DNA of 64,000 nucleotides from VHCN01 sp964589935 (GTDB lineage Bacteria; Verrucomicrobiota; Verrucomicrobiia; Limisphaerales; VHCN01): NCBI GenBank assembly GCA_964589935.1, contig CAZPVD010000005.1:62001-126000 (forward strand), given 5' to 3'. Made by a program: the position numbers and the translations under genes. Below, piece after piece: positions 16,553 through 26,068 of the stretch (positions are counted from its first letter, which is position 1; every line of letters begins with the position of its first letter). The notes beneath the pieces were generated by a model. That model saw nothing but the letters and a program-made list of their open reading frames with translations, had not been told where the DNA came from and ran no database searches.

Positions 16553-18775
16553 ATGGAATCAACTGCTCGCCACCCGCATCCGCGCCCTTCGCCTCGACGG
16601 TTTTGCATTGTCATTCTTGCGCTCGCGGCGTCCGCGGCGAACGTCGCCGCGCAAAACACAGCCCCGTTTCGTGCGACGACCGCTCCGGTGAGTGCGACCG
16701 ACCGCATCCGGACGGCGCTCAATTACGAGGACTTCGCCACCGCGACGCGGCTGTTGAACGATGAACTCAACCGCTCGCCCGGCGACGAACAGCTTCTTCT
16801 GTTGAAAGCCGAGCTTGCGGCGCGGCGTGGCCAGCTCGGCGCGGCGGTGCGGCAGATGAAAACGCTCGGCGATCGGAATCCGCCGGCCGTCGAGTATCGG
16901 CTGCGTCAGGCGCAATACACGTCGTGGCAGGGCCGCCTCGTCTCGGCGTCCGCCAGCTACGCGGCGATTGCGACTGCGGCGCCGAACAATCTCGCCGCGC
17001 GCGTCGGGATGGGCAACGTGGCTTACTGGCTCGGCCAGTGGCGCGAGTCGCAGTCGGCATTCGCGGCGGCGCTGACCATTGTGGAAAATCCGGAAGCGCG
17101 GCTCGGCTGGCTGCGCGTGGTCGCGGCTTCGGGACACCCCTCCGACGCGGCGCGCGAGGCGCTCGCATCCGACAAGCAGACGGGCCGGCGCGATGCGGAG
17201 CTTGGTTTGTTCATCGCGGAACTTTACGCGGCCGTGAACGCCGACGAGCAGTTTGAATCTTACGCGCGGCGGCGCACTTCGGACGGCGATCTTCTCCGGC
17301 GGCAGAACATGTTCCAATCGCAGCGCCTCCTTGTGCGCGGCATGAAGCAGCAGGGCGTTGACCTCGCGCGCCAGTGGGCCGCTGATCACCCGAACGACTA
17401 CAACTCGCTCATTGACTCCGGCGACATCTGCACGACGGCCGGCGCGCTCGAAGACGCAAAGACGTATTACCAGCGCGCCGCGGCCATCACGCCGGAGCGG
17501 CCCGAAGCCGGACTCGGCCTCGCGCGCCTCGCCACACGCAGTGGTCGCGTCTCGGAAGGGCTTCAACTTTACGAGCAGGTGACCGCCGCGAACCCGGAAT
17601 CCATCGAAGGCTGGCTCGGCGCAGCACGCACGGCGCAACTGCGCGGCGACAAAAACCGCGCGTGGGCCGCGCTCGACCAAGCGTTCCGCGTCGCGCCGCG
17701 CTCGGCGCTCGTGTATGACGCGATGTGCAAGCTGGCCTTCGAGACGGAGAACCGCGAGCGGATGCAGATGGCCGCGCACGGCTTCCTGCTCGACCAGCCG
17801 TTCGACACGCGCGGCGAGGTCTGGCTTCAGCGATGGAACGCGGCGCACGGTTATCCCGCCGATGTCGCGCGACTGAACGGTTTGCTTGATCCGCTTGCGC
17901 CCGAGACCACGCGCACCGCGATGGAACTCATCCGCGGCCAGACGAAGGAGTCACCGCAGCAGGTGATGCAGCGGCTTCCGGCCACGGCGGGAAACGTCCA
18001 GCTTGCCGCGCAGGAAACGCTGGAAAATCAGGCCAAAATCGCGCAACGCGAAAACATCCGTGCCGGCGTCAGCACCGGCTACGAATACAGCTACATCCAG
18101 GACACGACCGGTGCGAACGCAAAGCTCCCCGACTGGCACGAGTCCTACATTGCGGCCTTTTGGGGCCAGCCCAAGCTGCTCACCTACTCGCTCGACGCGC
18201 GCCGTTATGAGCGGTTCGGCGAACTGGCGTGGCAGATCAGCCCTGGCCTCGCGTGGGAGTTCACCGACGGCTGGGTCTGGCGCGTCGAGAGCGGCATCGC
18301 GGCGCAGGGCGACATCATTCCGCGTTGGCGCACCGGCACCGGCCTTGACTGGTATCAGCCGAAGTTCACGGCGTCGTTTGATCTCGCGTATCTGAATTTT
18401 TCCGACGCAAATGTCTGGCTCCTCGTCCCGGGCCTCATCTGGAACTGGAGCGACCAGTGGAACACCAGCTTGAAGGTTTATGTCGCGCGCAACCAGCTTC
18501 GCGGCAAGCGCACAGAATATACCGCTGCCGCCGCGTTCGGCGTGGGCTGGCAGTTCACGCCGCTCTCATCCGTCGGTGCGATTTACAGCGTCGGCGGCGA
18601 GAATGCGGCCGAGCCGCTGAAGGGGCTCATCGGCGAAGGGCTGTTCCAGAGCGTCGCGCTGAATTTCAAGTGGGGCATCACCGAGCATTGGGCGTTGGAA
18701 CCCACCTACCGCTTCGAGTCGCATCCGAATTTCGACGCGCACGCGATGGGGCTGAATCTTCACTGGCGCTACTGA
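16553..18775 (+). CDS. TPR protein with C-terminal YaiO-like outer-membrane beta-barrel
   Basis: 740 residues from ATG at 16553; the frame stays open a further 1.4 kb upstream but that part is antisense to the uronate-isomerase gene. The signal peptide is RRFCIVILALAASAANVAAQ. Tetratricopeptide-like helical repeats occupy about residues 45-480. From about 500 the sequence alternates polar and aromatic residues (AGVSTGYEYSYIQDTTG, LAWEFTDGWVWRVESGI, AIYSVGG) and ends in the aromatic LNLHWRY, as outer-membrane barrels do. YaiO-type proteins share this TPR-barrel plan and are linked to polysaccharide export. Its 3' end lies only six bases from the convergent oxidoreductase gene. Confidence 0.8.
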   Translation: MESTARHPHPRPSPRRFCIVILALAASAANVAAQNTAPFRATTAPVSATDRIRTALNYEDFATATRLLNDELNRSPGDEQLLLLKAELAARRGQLGAAVRQMKTLGDRNPPAVEYRLRQAQYTSWQGRLVSASASYAAIATAAPNNLAARVGMGNVAYWLGQWRESQSAFAAALTIVENPEARLGWLRVVAASGHPSDAAREALASDKQTGRRDAELGLFIAELYAAVNADEQFESYARRRTSDGDLLRRQNMFQSQRLLVRGMKQQGVDLARQWAADHPNDYNSLIDSGDICTTAGALEDAKTYYQRAAAITPERPEAGLGLARLATRSGRVSEGLQLYEQVTAANPESIEGWLGAARTAQLRGDKNRAWAALDQAFRVAPRSALVYDAMCKLAFETENRERMQMAAHGFLLDQPFDTRGEVWLQRWNAAHGYPADVARLNGLLDPLAPETTRTAMELIRGQTKESPQQVMQRLPATAGNVQLAAQETLENQAKIAQRENIRAGVSTGYEYSYIQDTTGANAKLPDWHESYIAAFWGQPKLLTYSLDARRYERFGELAWQISPGLAWEFTDGWVWRVESGIAAQGDIIPRWRTGTGLDWYQPKFTASFDLAYLNFSDANVWLLVPGLIWNWSDQWNTSLKVYVARNQLRGKRTEYTAAAAFGVGWQFTPLSSVGAIYSVGGENAAEPLKGLIGEGLFQSVALNFKWGITEHWALEPTYRFESHPNFDAHAMGLNLHWRY

Positions 18776-18781
18776 CGCGGC

Positions 18782-20392
18782 TCAGTGCAACGCCGCGAGG
18801 CGCGCTTCCGCGTCCGGCGGATTCCACCAAACTTTCTTTCCCGCATCCGCGGCGATGACGCGCGCCGCGTTGTAGCCGCACAGGCCGGTGACGTTGCCGC
18901 CGGGATGCGTCGAGCCGCCGCAGAGATACAAGCCTTCAATCGGCGTGCGATAGCGGCCCGCGCCGGCGAAGGGACGGTTGGAACCAATCTGCCCGTTCGC
19001 GAACGAACCGATGAGCAGGTCCCCCCCACGCATGTTCGGCAGTGTCTCCTCGGTGTCGAGCGGCGAGCGCGCAAACGAGTCCAGCACTGCGCCGTCCGCA
19101 AGGTTCGGCGCGAATTGAGACCAGAATTCCAGCAGAGTGCGGCCGTGTGCGGCGGTTTCCGTTTTCCAATTTTGCGCGTTGCCACGCAGCGCGTAGGGCA
19201 GTTTTTCCCACAGGAAGGCGACATGTTTTCCCGGTGGTGCCTGCGTCGCGTCGAACAGCGTCGGGCACGCGCCCCACGCGGCAGGCGCGGGAATCTCGCC
19301 TCGCTCGTGCGCCGCGACGATGTCGTGGAACTGCCCGAAGCGTTCCAGCCCGACGATGAACATGAACGCGCGCTGCAACTCGGGCCGCGCCGCCGCCGCA
19401 GTCCAGCGCGGCGGCTCGTTGAGCGCGAGGTTGAGCGCGAAGAGCGGCGCGAGCAGGTTGTATTGAAACTTCGCCGCGCGCTCGCGCAACTCGACCGGCG
19501 TGGCATCCGCGGGCAGCAGTTCGAGGAAGGTCTGCTGCGGGTTCAATCCCGAGACGATGACGTTTGCGAAGAGTTGTTCGCCGGTGCTGAGTTCGACACC
19601 GATGGCACGGCCTTCGCGGACGAGGATGCGTTTCAGCTCGACGCCGCAGCGGATTTGGCCGCCGTGCTCCGTGATGTCAGCCACGAGTCCGCGCGCGAGG
19701 TCGCCGGAACCGCCGATGCACATCTGCGCCTTGTGCGGCGAGGCGAGCAGCGCGGGGATGGCGTGGCCGAAGCCCTTGAGTCTGAGATCAACTTCGCGCA
19801 GGCCGTTGAAGAACAGCAGGCCCGCGCGGATGGCGTCGTGCTCGAAGTTCTGCGTGACGAATTCGAGCGGCGAGCGCGCGGAGACTTCGAGCAGGCGGCG
19901 GCCCAGTTTTGATTGCGAAAGAAGTTTGTGGCGCAGCTTCGGCTCTAGAGGCGGCGATTGCGCCTCGGGAATCAAAATGTTTTCGACGATGGGACGGAAG
20001 TCTTCAACCCAGCGGCGCAGCGCGTCGGCGTCGCGTGGCGAGAATTCGGCGAACGAGGCCGCTGTGCGCTCGAAATCCGTCCACCACTCCAGCGCTCGGC
20101 CATCGCGGAGAATCATGGCGACGTTCAGCTCCGGCTCGATGTAACGCACACCGTGGCGCGCGAGTTCGAGGTCGCGGAACCACGGCATCGCTGTGATGGC
20201 GCGGTGGAAGAACGAGTGTGGATGATGCGTAAAGCCCGGCAGGCGCGGATTCGGAATCGTCAGCAAACCTCCGCCCGGCTGCGGCGCGCGGTCAAGCGAG
20301 AGCGTGCGCAGGCCGCAGCGCGCAAGATACGCCTGAAGCACGAGCGCGTTGTGGCCCGTGCCGAGGATGATGCCGTCGAAGGTGCCGTTCAT
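18782..20392 (-). CDS. Phytoene-desaturase-like FAD-dependent NAD(P)-binding oxidoreductase
   Basis: 536 residues from MNGTFDGIILGTGHNALVLQ; the dinucleotide-binding motif GTGHNALVL sits at the very N-terminus. This start is preferred over a GC-rich extension 35 codons upstream. Further blocks are PGGGLLTIPNPRLPGF, CIGGSGDLARGLVADI, NVIVSGLNPQQTF and the C-terminal FAD site GLYLCGGSTHPGGNVTGLCG. This is the layout of the phytoene desaturase/all-trans-retinol saturase group. No carotenoid genes are adjacent, so the natural substrate is open. Confidence 0.85.
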   Translation of the reverse strand: MNGTFDGIILGTGHNALVLQAYLARCGLRTLSLDRAPQPGGGLLTIPNPRLPGFTHHPHSFFHRAITAMPWFRDLELARHGVRYIEPELNVAMILRDGRALEWWTDFERTAASFAEFSPRDADALRRWVEDFRPIVENILIPEAQSPPLEPKLRHKLLSQSKLGRRLLEVSARSPLEFVTQNFEHDAIRAGLLFFNGLREVDLRLKGFGHAIPALLASPHKAQMCIGGSGDLARGLVADITEHGGQIRCGVELKRILVREGRAIGVELSTGEQLFANVIVSGLNPQQTFLELLPADATPVELRERAAKFQYNLLAPLFALNLALNEPPRWTAAAARPELQRAFMFIVGLERFGQFHDIVAAHERGEIPAPAAWGACPTLFDATQAPPGKHVAFLWEKLPYALRGNAQNWKTETAAHGRTLLEFWSQFAPNLADGAVLDSFARSPLDTEETLPNMRGGDLLIGSFANGQIGSNRPFAGAGRYRTPIEGLYLCGGSTHPGGNVTGLCGYNAARVIAADAGKKVWWNPPDAEARLAALH

Positions 20393-20511
20393 GTTGTCGC
20401 GTTCGCGCGAGTCGAGGGAGCGCCGAGTGCTTACCCGAACGGCCCGCGGCGGGCAAGCGGTTTGCCGTTCTTTCAATTTGCCTTCCTTCCGTTGCACGGC
20501 ATACTCCCCGC

Positions 20512-21060
20512 GTGAAATTCATCGCCGCACTCGTTGTCTCGGCGCTCGCGCTCTCTGCGGGCGCGGCAGAGCCGGCCTCGATTTACGACATTGTGCTGAA
20601 GGACATTGACGGCAAGGCCGCGTCGCTGAAGCCGTTCAAGGGCAAGGTGCTGCTCATCGTGAACGTCGCGAGCAAGTGCGGCTACACCGGCCAATACGCG
20701 GGCCTTCAGGACATGCAGAAGAAGTTCGCCGCGCGCGGCTTCAGCGTGCTGGGCTTTCCGTGCAACGACTTCGGCGGGCAGGAGCCGGGCACGAGCGCGG
20801 AGATCAAGCAGTTCTGCACAAGCCAATATCAAGTGACGTTTCCGATGTTCGACAAAGTGAGCCTCAAGGCGCCGGACACGCATCCGTTGTTCGCCAATCT
20901 GACGGGCAAAGGCTCTCCGTTTCCCGGCGAAGTGACGTGGAACTTCAGCAAATTCCTCGTCAGCCGTGACGGCAAGCTGCTCAAGCGTTTTGATTCCGGC
21001 GTCGAACCCGACGACGCCGAACTGATGAAAGCCATCGAGGCCGCGCTCGCGGCGAAATGA
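20512..21060 (+). CDS. Glutathione peroxidase family protein (periplasmic)
   Basis: 182 residues starting with GTG. A signal peptide (about 1-19, ending AGAA) precedes a thioredoxin-fold peroxidase with VNVASKCGYTGQY (catalytic Cys near 55), GFPCNDFGGQEPG (second Cys and conserved Gln) and VTWNFSKFLVSRDG (conserved Trp-Asn). The Cys-Gln-Trp-Asn tetrad is complete. Enzymes of this group reduce hydroperoxides, usually with thioredoxin rather than glutathione in bacteria. It is followed 51 bases later by a Dabb-domain gene on the same strand. Confidence 0.92.
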   Translation: MKFIAALVVSALALSAGAAEPASIYDIVLKDIDGKAASLKPFKGKVLLIVNVASKCGYTGQYAGLQDMQKKFAARGFSVLGFPCNDFGGQEPGTSAEIKQFCTSQYQVTFPMFDKVSLKAPDTHPLFANLTGKGSPFPGEVTWNFSKFLVSRDGKLLKRFDSGVEPDDAELMKAIEAALAAK

Positions 21061-21111
21061 CATTTTCCGCACACTCCGCAAGCCCAACAACAACCGACAA
21101 ACCAACAACCC

Positions 21112-21414
21112 ATGTCCCGCGTCAAACACATCGTCCTGTTCAAATTCAAGGAAGGCACCTCCGCCGAACAGGTGGAACAGATTTTCAACGACATTCTCGA
21201 CCTCTCGGAAAGCGTGCCGGGCGTGGATGACTACATCTCCGGCCCGAACACGAATGCCGAGGGTCTCAACGACGGCTACACGCACGCCTTCGTCATGACG
21301 TTCACCGACACCGCTGCGCGCGACGCGTTTCTCGTGCATCCCGACCGCGCCCGCGTGCGCGCGAGCGTGGATGCGCACGTGGAGAAGGCGCTGGCATTTG
21401 ACTTTGAAGTGTAG
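21112..21414 (+). CDS. Dabb (stress-responsive A/B barrel) domain protein
   Basis: 100 residues covering one Dabb domain: SRVKHIVLFKFKEGTSAEQV at the start, DDYISGPNTNAEGLNDGYTH in the middle and DAFLVHPDRARVRASVDAHV near the end. The domain forms a dimeric ferredoxin-like barrel. Biochemical roles vary and none can be assigned. It is probably cotranscribed with the peroxidase and ends just before a strong hairpin terminator. Confidence 0.85.
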   Translation: MSRVKHIVLFKFKEGTSAEQVEQIFNDILDLSESVPGVDDYISGPNTNAEGLNDGYTHAFVMTFTDTAARDAFLVHPDRARVRASVDAHVEKALAFDFEV

Positions 21415-21449
21415 CCACGCTTCTATCCGGCGCGATTTTTCCAAAAGAA

Positions 21450-21489
21450 ACGGGCGGCGCGTTTGCACGGGCCGCCCGTTTGTGTTTTT
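21450..21489. terminator. Rho-independent terminator, convergent
   Basis: A 9-bp perfect stem ACGGGCGGC / GCCGCCCGT with a 12-base loop is followed by TTGTGTTTTT. It lies between the ends of the Dabb gene and hsp20, so it can serve both strands. Confidence 0.85.
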
Positions 21490-21498
21490 CGATTTCGC

Positions 21499-21960
21499 TT
21501 AATCCACCTTCACCTGGATGGTGCGCGGTTTGGCCTTTTCATCCTTCGGCAGATGGACGCGCAACACGCCGTCCTTGAACTCGGCGGCGACCTTGTCACC
21601 GTCGGCATCCTCGGGCAGCGTGAAACTGCGCACAAAGCTGCCGTAGGAGCGCTCCACGCGGTGATACTTCGCGCCCGTTTCCTCCTTCTCGAACTTGCGT
21701 TCGCCGGAGATGTTGAGCACGCCGTTTTCCACCGTGACCTTTACGTCCTCGCGGCGGATTTCAGGCAGCTCAGCCTTGATGAGATACTCATGGTCGTCTT
21801 CGGTGATGTCCACGAGCGGCGCCCACTGCGCCACGGTCATGTTTTCCTCACGCTCCCGTTCGATCCGGCTGGGGAATCGGCCGAAGAACGAGCCGAGGCG
21901 GTTTTGCAGTTCGTCCAGTTCTTTGATTGGATCCCAACGCATCAGTGTGTTCATACGCAA
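21499..21960 (-). CDS. Small heat-shock protein Hsp20/alpha-crystallin family
   Basis: 153 residues. The alpha-crystallin domain spans about 45-145: PLVDITEDDHEYLIKAELPE, GVLNISGERKFEKEE, ERSYGSFVRSFTLPEDAD and the A-x-x-x-x-GVL signature in AAEFKDGVLRVHLPK. A C-terminal I-x-V-type motif (IQVKV) would dock into neighbouring subunits. It is an ATP-independent holdase for unfolding proteins. The second Met (MNTLMRWDP) is an equally good start. No CIRCE-type repeat is seen upstream. Confidence 0.93.
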   Translation of the reverse strand: MRMNTLMRWDPIKELDELQNRLGSFFGRFPSRIEREREENMTVAQWAPLVDITEDDHEYLIKAELPEIRREDVKVTVENGVLNISGERKFEKEETGAKYHRVERSYGSFVRSFTLPEDADGDKVAAEFKDGVLRVHLPKDEKAKPRTIQVKVD

Positions 21961-22222
21961 ACTTTCTCCGGCGAACTTGGTTCAACTTCCGCCCGCCCCG
22001 CCGGTGGCGTGCGCAAGTTCACTTCGGTTGCATGCAACCAATTGGAAACTTTATTTGCATACGGTGTGCCAGTGTGAATGAATCGCCAACAGGCCGCCAA
22101 AACACGCGGTTTTCCTCAGAAAAATCAGCTTTGCGCAAGAACTCACTGTGACGTGTGGGAAAACCTGTCACGCCGGGTGGGACAGAAGTTGACACTGCTT
22201 GCGAAGACGGCAACGAGAGCGA
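21961..22222. other. Intergenic region upstream of hsp20
   Basis: 262 bases containing the end of the WD40 gene's neighbourhood and the presumed hsp20 promoter on the minus strand. I see no heat-shock operator, inverted repeat or small gene I can defend. Confidence 0.4.
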
Positions 22223-23365
22223 TCAGGCTTTTTTGGCCGGCTTCTTTCCCGCGTTCGCATCCGGCCATAAATTGAAAACGCGCACCAGCGCCCCGTTGGG
22301 AATGTATCTGCCCTTGTTCTGGCTGCGCGCTCCGTTGCCACCGCTGCCCATCGAGACAAACATGGGTGCGACGAGCCGCAGCCCGTCGGGATGCGTGTCG
22401 AGGTCGTAGGCCGACTCGCCGTTGATGAAGTGAAACGGCTCGGCGCTGCCCGCGCGCCAGAACATCAGCGATGTGCCGCCGCTCTGCCCTTCGCCGTAGC
22501 CCGCGAGCGTGCCGTCAGACAAGAATCGCAGACCGTTGATCGGACCGTCGGCCTTGCTGCCGGGGACGCCCCTCAATTCTTCCTTTGGCTTTCCGCTGCT
22601 CCATTCGAAGACGACGACGCACGGAGTGCCGGGGCAAAACGCGTTGCTCTCGGCGTTCTTCATGCCGGACGCGGCGAGCGTCGCGCCCGATTTGTCGAAG
22701 GCCAGCGCGCGCGCGCCGCCGACATCCGCGAGGAAGTCCGCTTTTCGCGTGTGGAGAATCTTCGCATCGAGTTCGCGCTCACATTTGCCCGTTGCGACAT
22801 CCCAATGTTTCACGACACCGAACAAATCGCCGCTCGCGAGCGCCTTGCCGTCGGGGTGAAACGCGAGGCTGTAAATGCCACCGTTGTGGCCGGGCAGTTC
22901 CTTTGCGGGCTTTCCGTCCGCGGTGTTCCACAAACGCACGACATTGTCATCGCCCGCGCTGGCGAGCAGTTTGCCGTCGGGGCTGGCCGCAAGGGTGCGT
23001 GTCACGTTTGCGTCGGCGCGTGCGATGGTCCACAGCGGCTTGGAATCCGGTGCGGTGTAGTCCCAGCAATGAACGGCGCCGTGGAAGTCGGCGGTAAAGA
23101 GCTGTTTGCCTTGCGGGTTGAAAACCAGCGCCGAAATCCACGTGTCGTGTCCGGGCAGCGTGAACTTCTTCTCCGTGTCGAGTTCCCAGACGTGGATGAT
23201 TCCGTCAAGTCCTGCGGCGGCGATGAATTTCCCGCACGGGCTGAACTTCGCGCGGATGAGCTGGCGGTCGTGCTTGAGCGAGAGGCCGGCGTGCGCCTTT
23301 GCGGGATCGAACGCCGGCTTCGCGGTCGCGTCAGCAGGCGTTGGAATTGGCTCGGCGAATGTCAT
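22223..23365 (-). CDS. WD40 beta-propeller repeat protein
   Basis: 380 residues with about seven WD40 units: GIIHVWELDTEK, GAVHCWDYTAPD, NVVRLWNTADGKPAKELPGH, GVVKHWDVATGK and similar. Each is preceded by a G-H or equivalent and a D-G-K-x-L-A turn. Such propellers act as protein-binding scaffolds. There is no signal peptide, kinase or other enzymatic domain attached. The last residues are a basic GKKPAKKA tail. Confidence 0.88.
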   Translation of the reverse strand: MTFAEPIPTPADATAKPAFDPAKAHAGLSLKHDRQLIRAKFSPCGKFIAAAGLDGIIHVWELDTEKKFTLPGHDTWISALVFNPQGKQLFTADFHGAVHCWDYTAPDSKPLWTIARADANVTRTLAASPDGKLLASAGDDNVVRLWNTADGKPAKELPGHNGGIYSLAFHPDGKALASGDLFGVVKHWDVATGKCERELDAKILHTRKADFLADVGGARALAFDKSGATLAASGMKNAESNAFCPGTPCVVVFEWSSGKPKEELRGVPGSKADGPINGLRFLSDGTLAGYGEGQSGGTSLMFWRAGSAEPFHFINGESAYDLDTHPDGLRLVAPMFVSMGSGGNGARSQNKGRYIPNGALVRVFNLWPDANAGKKPAKKA

Positions 23366-23417
23366 TGTGCTGTGCGTCTTGGACTAATTCAGCACGCGCG
23401 TCATTCACGAGTCAACC

Positions 23418-24560
23418 TCACGCCGTCTTGTGTGCGTAACCGAGGTCGCGTTTCGGCTCGATGGACCAGCGGCGCGCGATGGTTTCGAGTTCGGGATTGA
23501 GCGGCCACCGATCCGCCTGCGGGACGCCGGTGAAGTCCGGGTTGCCGCCCTTGAGTTCCATGCAGCCCTTGTTGTCGCCGACGCGCGCGATGAAGTCGCA
23601 TTCCTCCTGCGTGAGTTTCACGTCGGGCAGCGCGGCGAGTTCGTCCACCTTCGCCTCGATGGGCTTGGTGTTTGCGCCGGATTCCTGGATGAGCGTGGGC
23701 ACGACGCTCCTGACCGCGGGCTGCATGAGGTTCCACAGGCACGCGAACTGGAGCATCGTCACGTTATGCCTGCGCGCGATGTCGCGCATCTTTTCCAGCT
23801 TTTGGCAACCGCCTTCGACCCAGCCCGCGGGGCGGAACGCGCGATGGTCTTGCTGGCCGAACTTGTGCCCCGGCTTCACGTCATCATGGAAAATGCCGCC
23901 GTAATCCACGACGCGCGTGAGGAGCTTGATGTCGCTCTTCACCGCGGCGGAAAGGCACAGGTTGCCCGGCCACGGCTCCATCGGGTTGAGAATGATCATC
24001 GCCCAGTCAAGCAGCGCGGCGAAGCGCTCGAAGCAGAGAATCATGTCGAGCGTGAAACCGTTCGCCGGTCCCGGCGCGACACCGATCATCTCCGTGAGGC
24101 CGGCCTCGCGCATCTTGTCCATGCCCGTCCACACCGCGTCGTGCGAGTAGCCGGTGGCGTCGGGATTGTGGAGCATCAGCAAATCGAACTTGCCGGTGCG
24201 GCAGCGCGTGAGTGATTTCTCCGTGGCCATGCGGAGGTAATCGGCGTATTGCGACGGCTGTCGCAGCTCGGGATTCGTGAAGCGCGGGTAGCCTTTCGAT
24301 CCGTCGCGTTTGCCCGTGTAGATGTCGTGGCCGACGAGGCCGACGAGACAGTAAGTGTCGCGCGGAATGCCCGCCAGCGCGCGGCCCATCATCTCATCTG
24401 CGGCGCCGAGCGAATACACATCCGCCGTGACAAAGGTGCGGATGCCGCGTTCGTAGGCGCGTTGAATGACGGAGATGAAGCGATCCTCCGGGAGCGCCTC
24501 GCCGAAGTTCATGAAGCGGCCGCCGCTCCAGATGCCGTGGGCCGTGCGTGTGAGTTCCAT
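23418..24560 (-). CDS. Aldo/keto reductase family protein
   Basis: 380 residues from ATG (MELTRTAHGI); an upstream TTG four codons earlier is less likely. Aldo/keto-reductase blocks are RFMNFGEALPEDRFISVIQRA near the start, RTFVTADVYSLGAADEMMGRAL (Asp-Tyr active-site pair), FDLLMLHNPDATGYSHDAVW and EMIGVAPGPANG. It is longer than the usual 320 residues because of insertions around the middle. NAD(P)H-dependent reduction of a carbonyl is expected; the substrate is unknown. The sugar isomerase upstream on the same strand suggests a role in carbohydrate breakdown (inference). Confidence 0.8.
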   Translation of the reverse strand: MELTRTAHGIWSGGRFMNFGEALPEDRFISVIQRAYERGIRTFVTADVYSLGAADEMMGRALAGIPRDTYCLVGLVGHDIYTGKRDGSKGYPRFTNPELRQPSQYADYLRMATEKSLTRCRTGKFDLLMLHNPDATGYSHDAVWTGMDKMREAGLTEMIGVAPGPANGFTLDMILCFERFAALLDWAMIILNPMEPWPGNLCLSAAVKSDIKLLTRVVDYGGIFHDDVKPGHKFGQQDHRAFRPAGWVEGGCQKLEKMRDIARRHNVTMLQFACLWNLMQPAVRSVVPTLIQESGANTKPIEAKVDELAALPDVKLTQEECDFIARVGDNKGCMELKGGNPDFTGVPQADRWPLNPELETIARRWSIEPKRDLGYAHKTA

Positions 24561-24662
24561 AAAGCGGCTCAAATGAAACGCACAGACAGGCCGGATGGCA
24601 ACACCGCTTTTGGCAAAAAGCCTCGCGTAAATTGGCCGTAATCCGCTCAGGCCGGCGGTTGC

Positions 24663-25529
24663 CTACCACTTCACGTGCTCCAAAAATTTCAGACTCTGCG
24701 GAATTTGATCCACGACGGTCGGCGATTCGTCCTCGATGAAATAATATTTCACGCCGGTTTCCTTCGCGGTTTTCAGCACGGCGGGCCAGTCTACCTGGCC
24801 GGTGCCGATGGCCACGTCGTTGCTCACGTCGGTGTGGCCGGAGAGTTCGCCGGTCTTCACGCCCTTCCTCAAATCCTTCACGTGCATCAACTCCCAGCGG
24901 CCCGGATATTTCTTGAGCCACTTCACCGGGTCTTCGCCGGGGAAGACAACCCACAGCACATCCATTTGAAAACTCACGTGCTTGGGATTGGTTTCCGTGA
25001 TGAGCAGGTCGAGCAGCGTGCCGTCGCCGTGTTTCTCAAATTCGAACCCGTGCGCGTGGTAGAAAACCTTGATGCCGTCCTTCGCGCCGAGTTCGCCGGC
25101 CTTGTTGAAGACTGCGGCGGCCTCGCGCGCGACCGCCTCGCTCAACGGCCCCTTGTGGTCAATCCACGCGCAGCCCGCGTATTGCAGGCCGATGACCTTG
25201 GCCTCGGCGATGACCTTCTCCGGCTCGGATTTCCAGCGCGCATAGGGGAAGTGCCCGCTTACGGGCTTGAGATGATTTTCCGCGAGCACTTCCTTGAACT
25301 TCTCCGGCGTCATGTTGTAGGTGCCCGCCGTCTCGACAATCTTGAAGCCAAACTCGTGTGTCTGTTGCAGCGCCTTGACGGGATTCTGAGTCGCGATGGC
25401 GCGCAGGCTGTAGAGTTGCAGGCCGAGCGGGCCTTTGAAGCTGGCTCCCGTGCCGGACGATTCCGCTCCGGACACGGTGAAATTGAAGGCCAGCGAAAAA
25501 ATCGCGAACGGAAGCAGCGTGCGTTTCAT
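24663..25529 (-). CDS. Exported sugar phosphate isomerase/epimerase-like TIM barrel
   Basis: 288 residues starting MKRTLLPFAIFSLAFNFTVS, a signal peptide. The AP-endonuclease-2/xylose-isomerase-like barrel follows: PLGLQLYSLRAIATQNPV, GLQYAGCAWIDHKGPLSE, KVFYHAHGFEFEKHGDGTLL, VSFQMDVLWVVFPGEDP and KYYFIEDESPTVVDQI. Metal ligands would be the Glu, Asp, His and Glu in these strand ends. Related secreted members in Verrucomicrobia are usually annotated as sugar phosphate isomerases or epimerases, but the true reaction is mostly unknown. Confidence 0.85.
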   Translation of the reverse strand: MKRTLLPFAIFSLAFNFTVSGAESSGTGASFKGPLGLQLYSLRAIATQNPVKALQQTHEFGFKIVETAGTYNMTPEKFKEVLAENHLKPVSGHFPYARWKSEPEKVIAEAKVIGLQYAGCAWIDHKGPLSEAVAREAAAVFNKAGELGAKDGIKVFYHAHGFEFEKHGDGTLLDLLITETNPKHVSFQMDVLWVVFPGEDPVKWLKKYPGRWELMHVKDLRKGVKTGELSGHTDVSNDVAIGTGQVDWPAVLKTAKETGVKYYFIEDESPTVVDQIPQSLKFLEHVKW

Positions 25530-25588
25530 GCGCCGCATTGAAGCGCAAACCGCGCCGCGCGAAAAGAAAGTTCCTCAGCGAACGTGCA

Positions 25589-26029
25589 TCACGCCTTCGC
25601 TTCAGGCGCGGCGGGTGGCTGGCCTTGCGGCTGCGGCTGCACAACGACAGCCGGCAGCGGCAGGCGCAGCTTCATCACGTCGTCCACGAGCACTTCGACG
25701 AAATAGATGCCCTCCGCGCGGAACTCGACGGGCGGAACGAGCGTCACGTTGGTCGCGTTGTGTGCCGGGTCCTGCAACGCAAATTTCATCTCGCTCTTTT
25801 GAAGCACCGTGCTCTGGTCCGGCGCGACGATGCGCAGCGTCTCCGTGAACTGGCCGAAGCCGGCCGTCCAGCGGTTGAAGATGTAAAAGCGCACGCCGGT
25901 GATTGGCATCTGCGGAAAGCGGAGGAAACTCAGCACGCCGAGAATGATGAAGTTGCCGTTGGCCTCGCGCCGGATGTCCTCGCACACGAGGCAGCATTGG
26001 AGGTCGGGAAGAATTCGATTGGGTGTCAT
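25589..26029 (-). CDS. DUF6941-like conserved protein
   Basis: 146 residues: PDLQCCLVCEDIRREANGNF, ILGVLSFLRFPQMPITGV and VEFRAEGIYFVEVLVDD are consecutive beta-type segments, and the C-terminus is a Pro/Gln/Ala tail. This pattern matches the small DUF6941 family, where the chain starts with a statement-like 'CEDIR-E-NGK' block. Function unknown. It is followed closely by folD on the same strand. Confidence 0.6.
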   Translation of the reverse strand: MTPNRILPDLQCCLVCEDIRREANGNFIILGVLSFLRFPQMPITGVRFYIFNRWTAGFGQFTETLRIVAPDQSTVLQKSEMKFALQDPAHNATNVTLVPPVEFRAEGIYFVEVLVDDVMKLRLPLPAVVVQPQPQGQPPAAPEAKA

Positions 26030-26068
26030 GGGGAATTTGCGATTTGCGATTGCCGATTGAAAGGGGCG

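Noticed and set aside
21961..22222. CIRCE or ROSE-type heat-shock control of hsp20
   Set aside because: No TTAGCACTC-type inverted repeat or a hairpin covering the ribosome-binding site was found.
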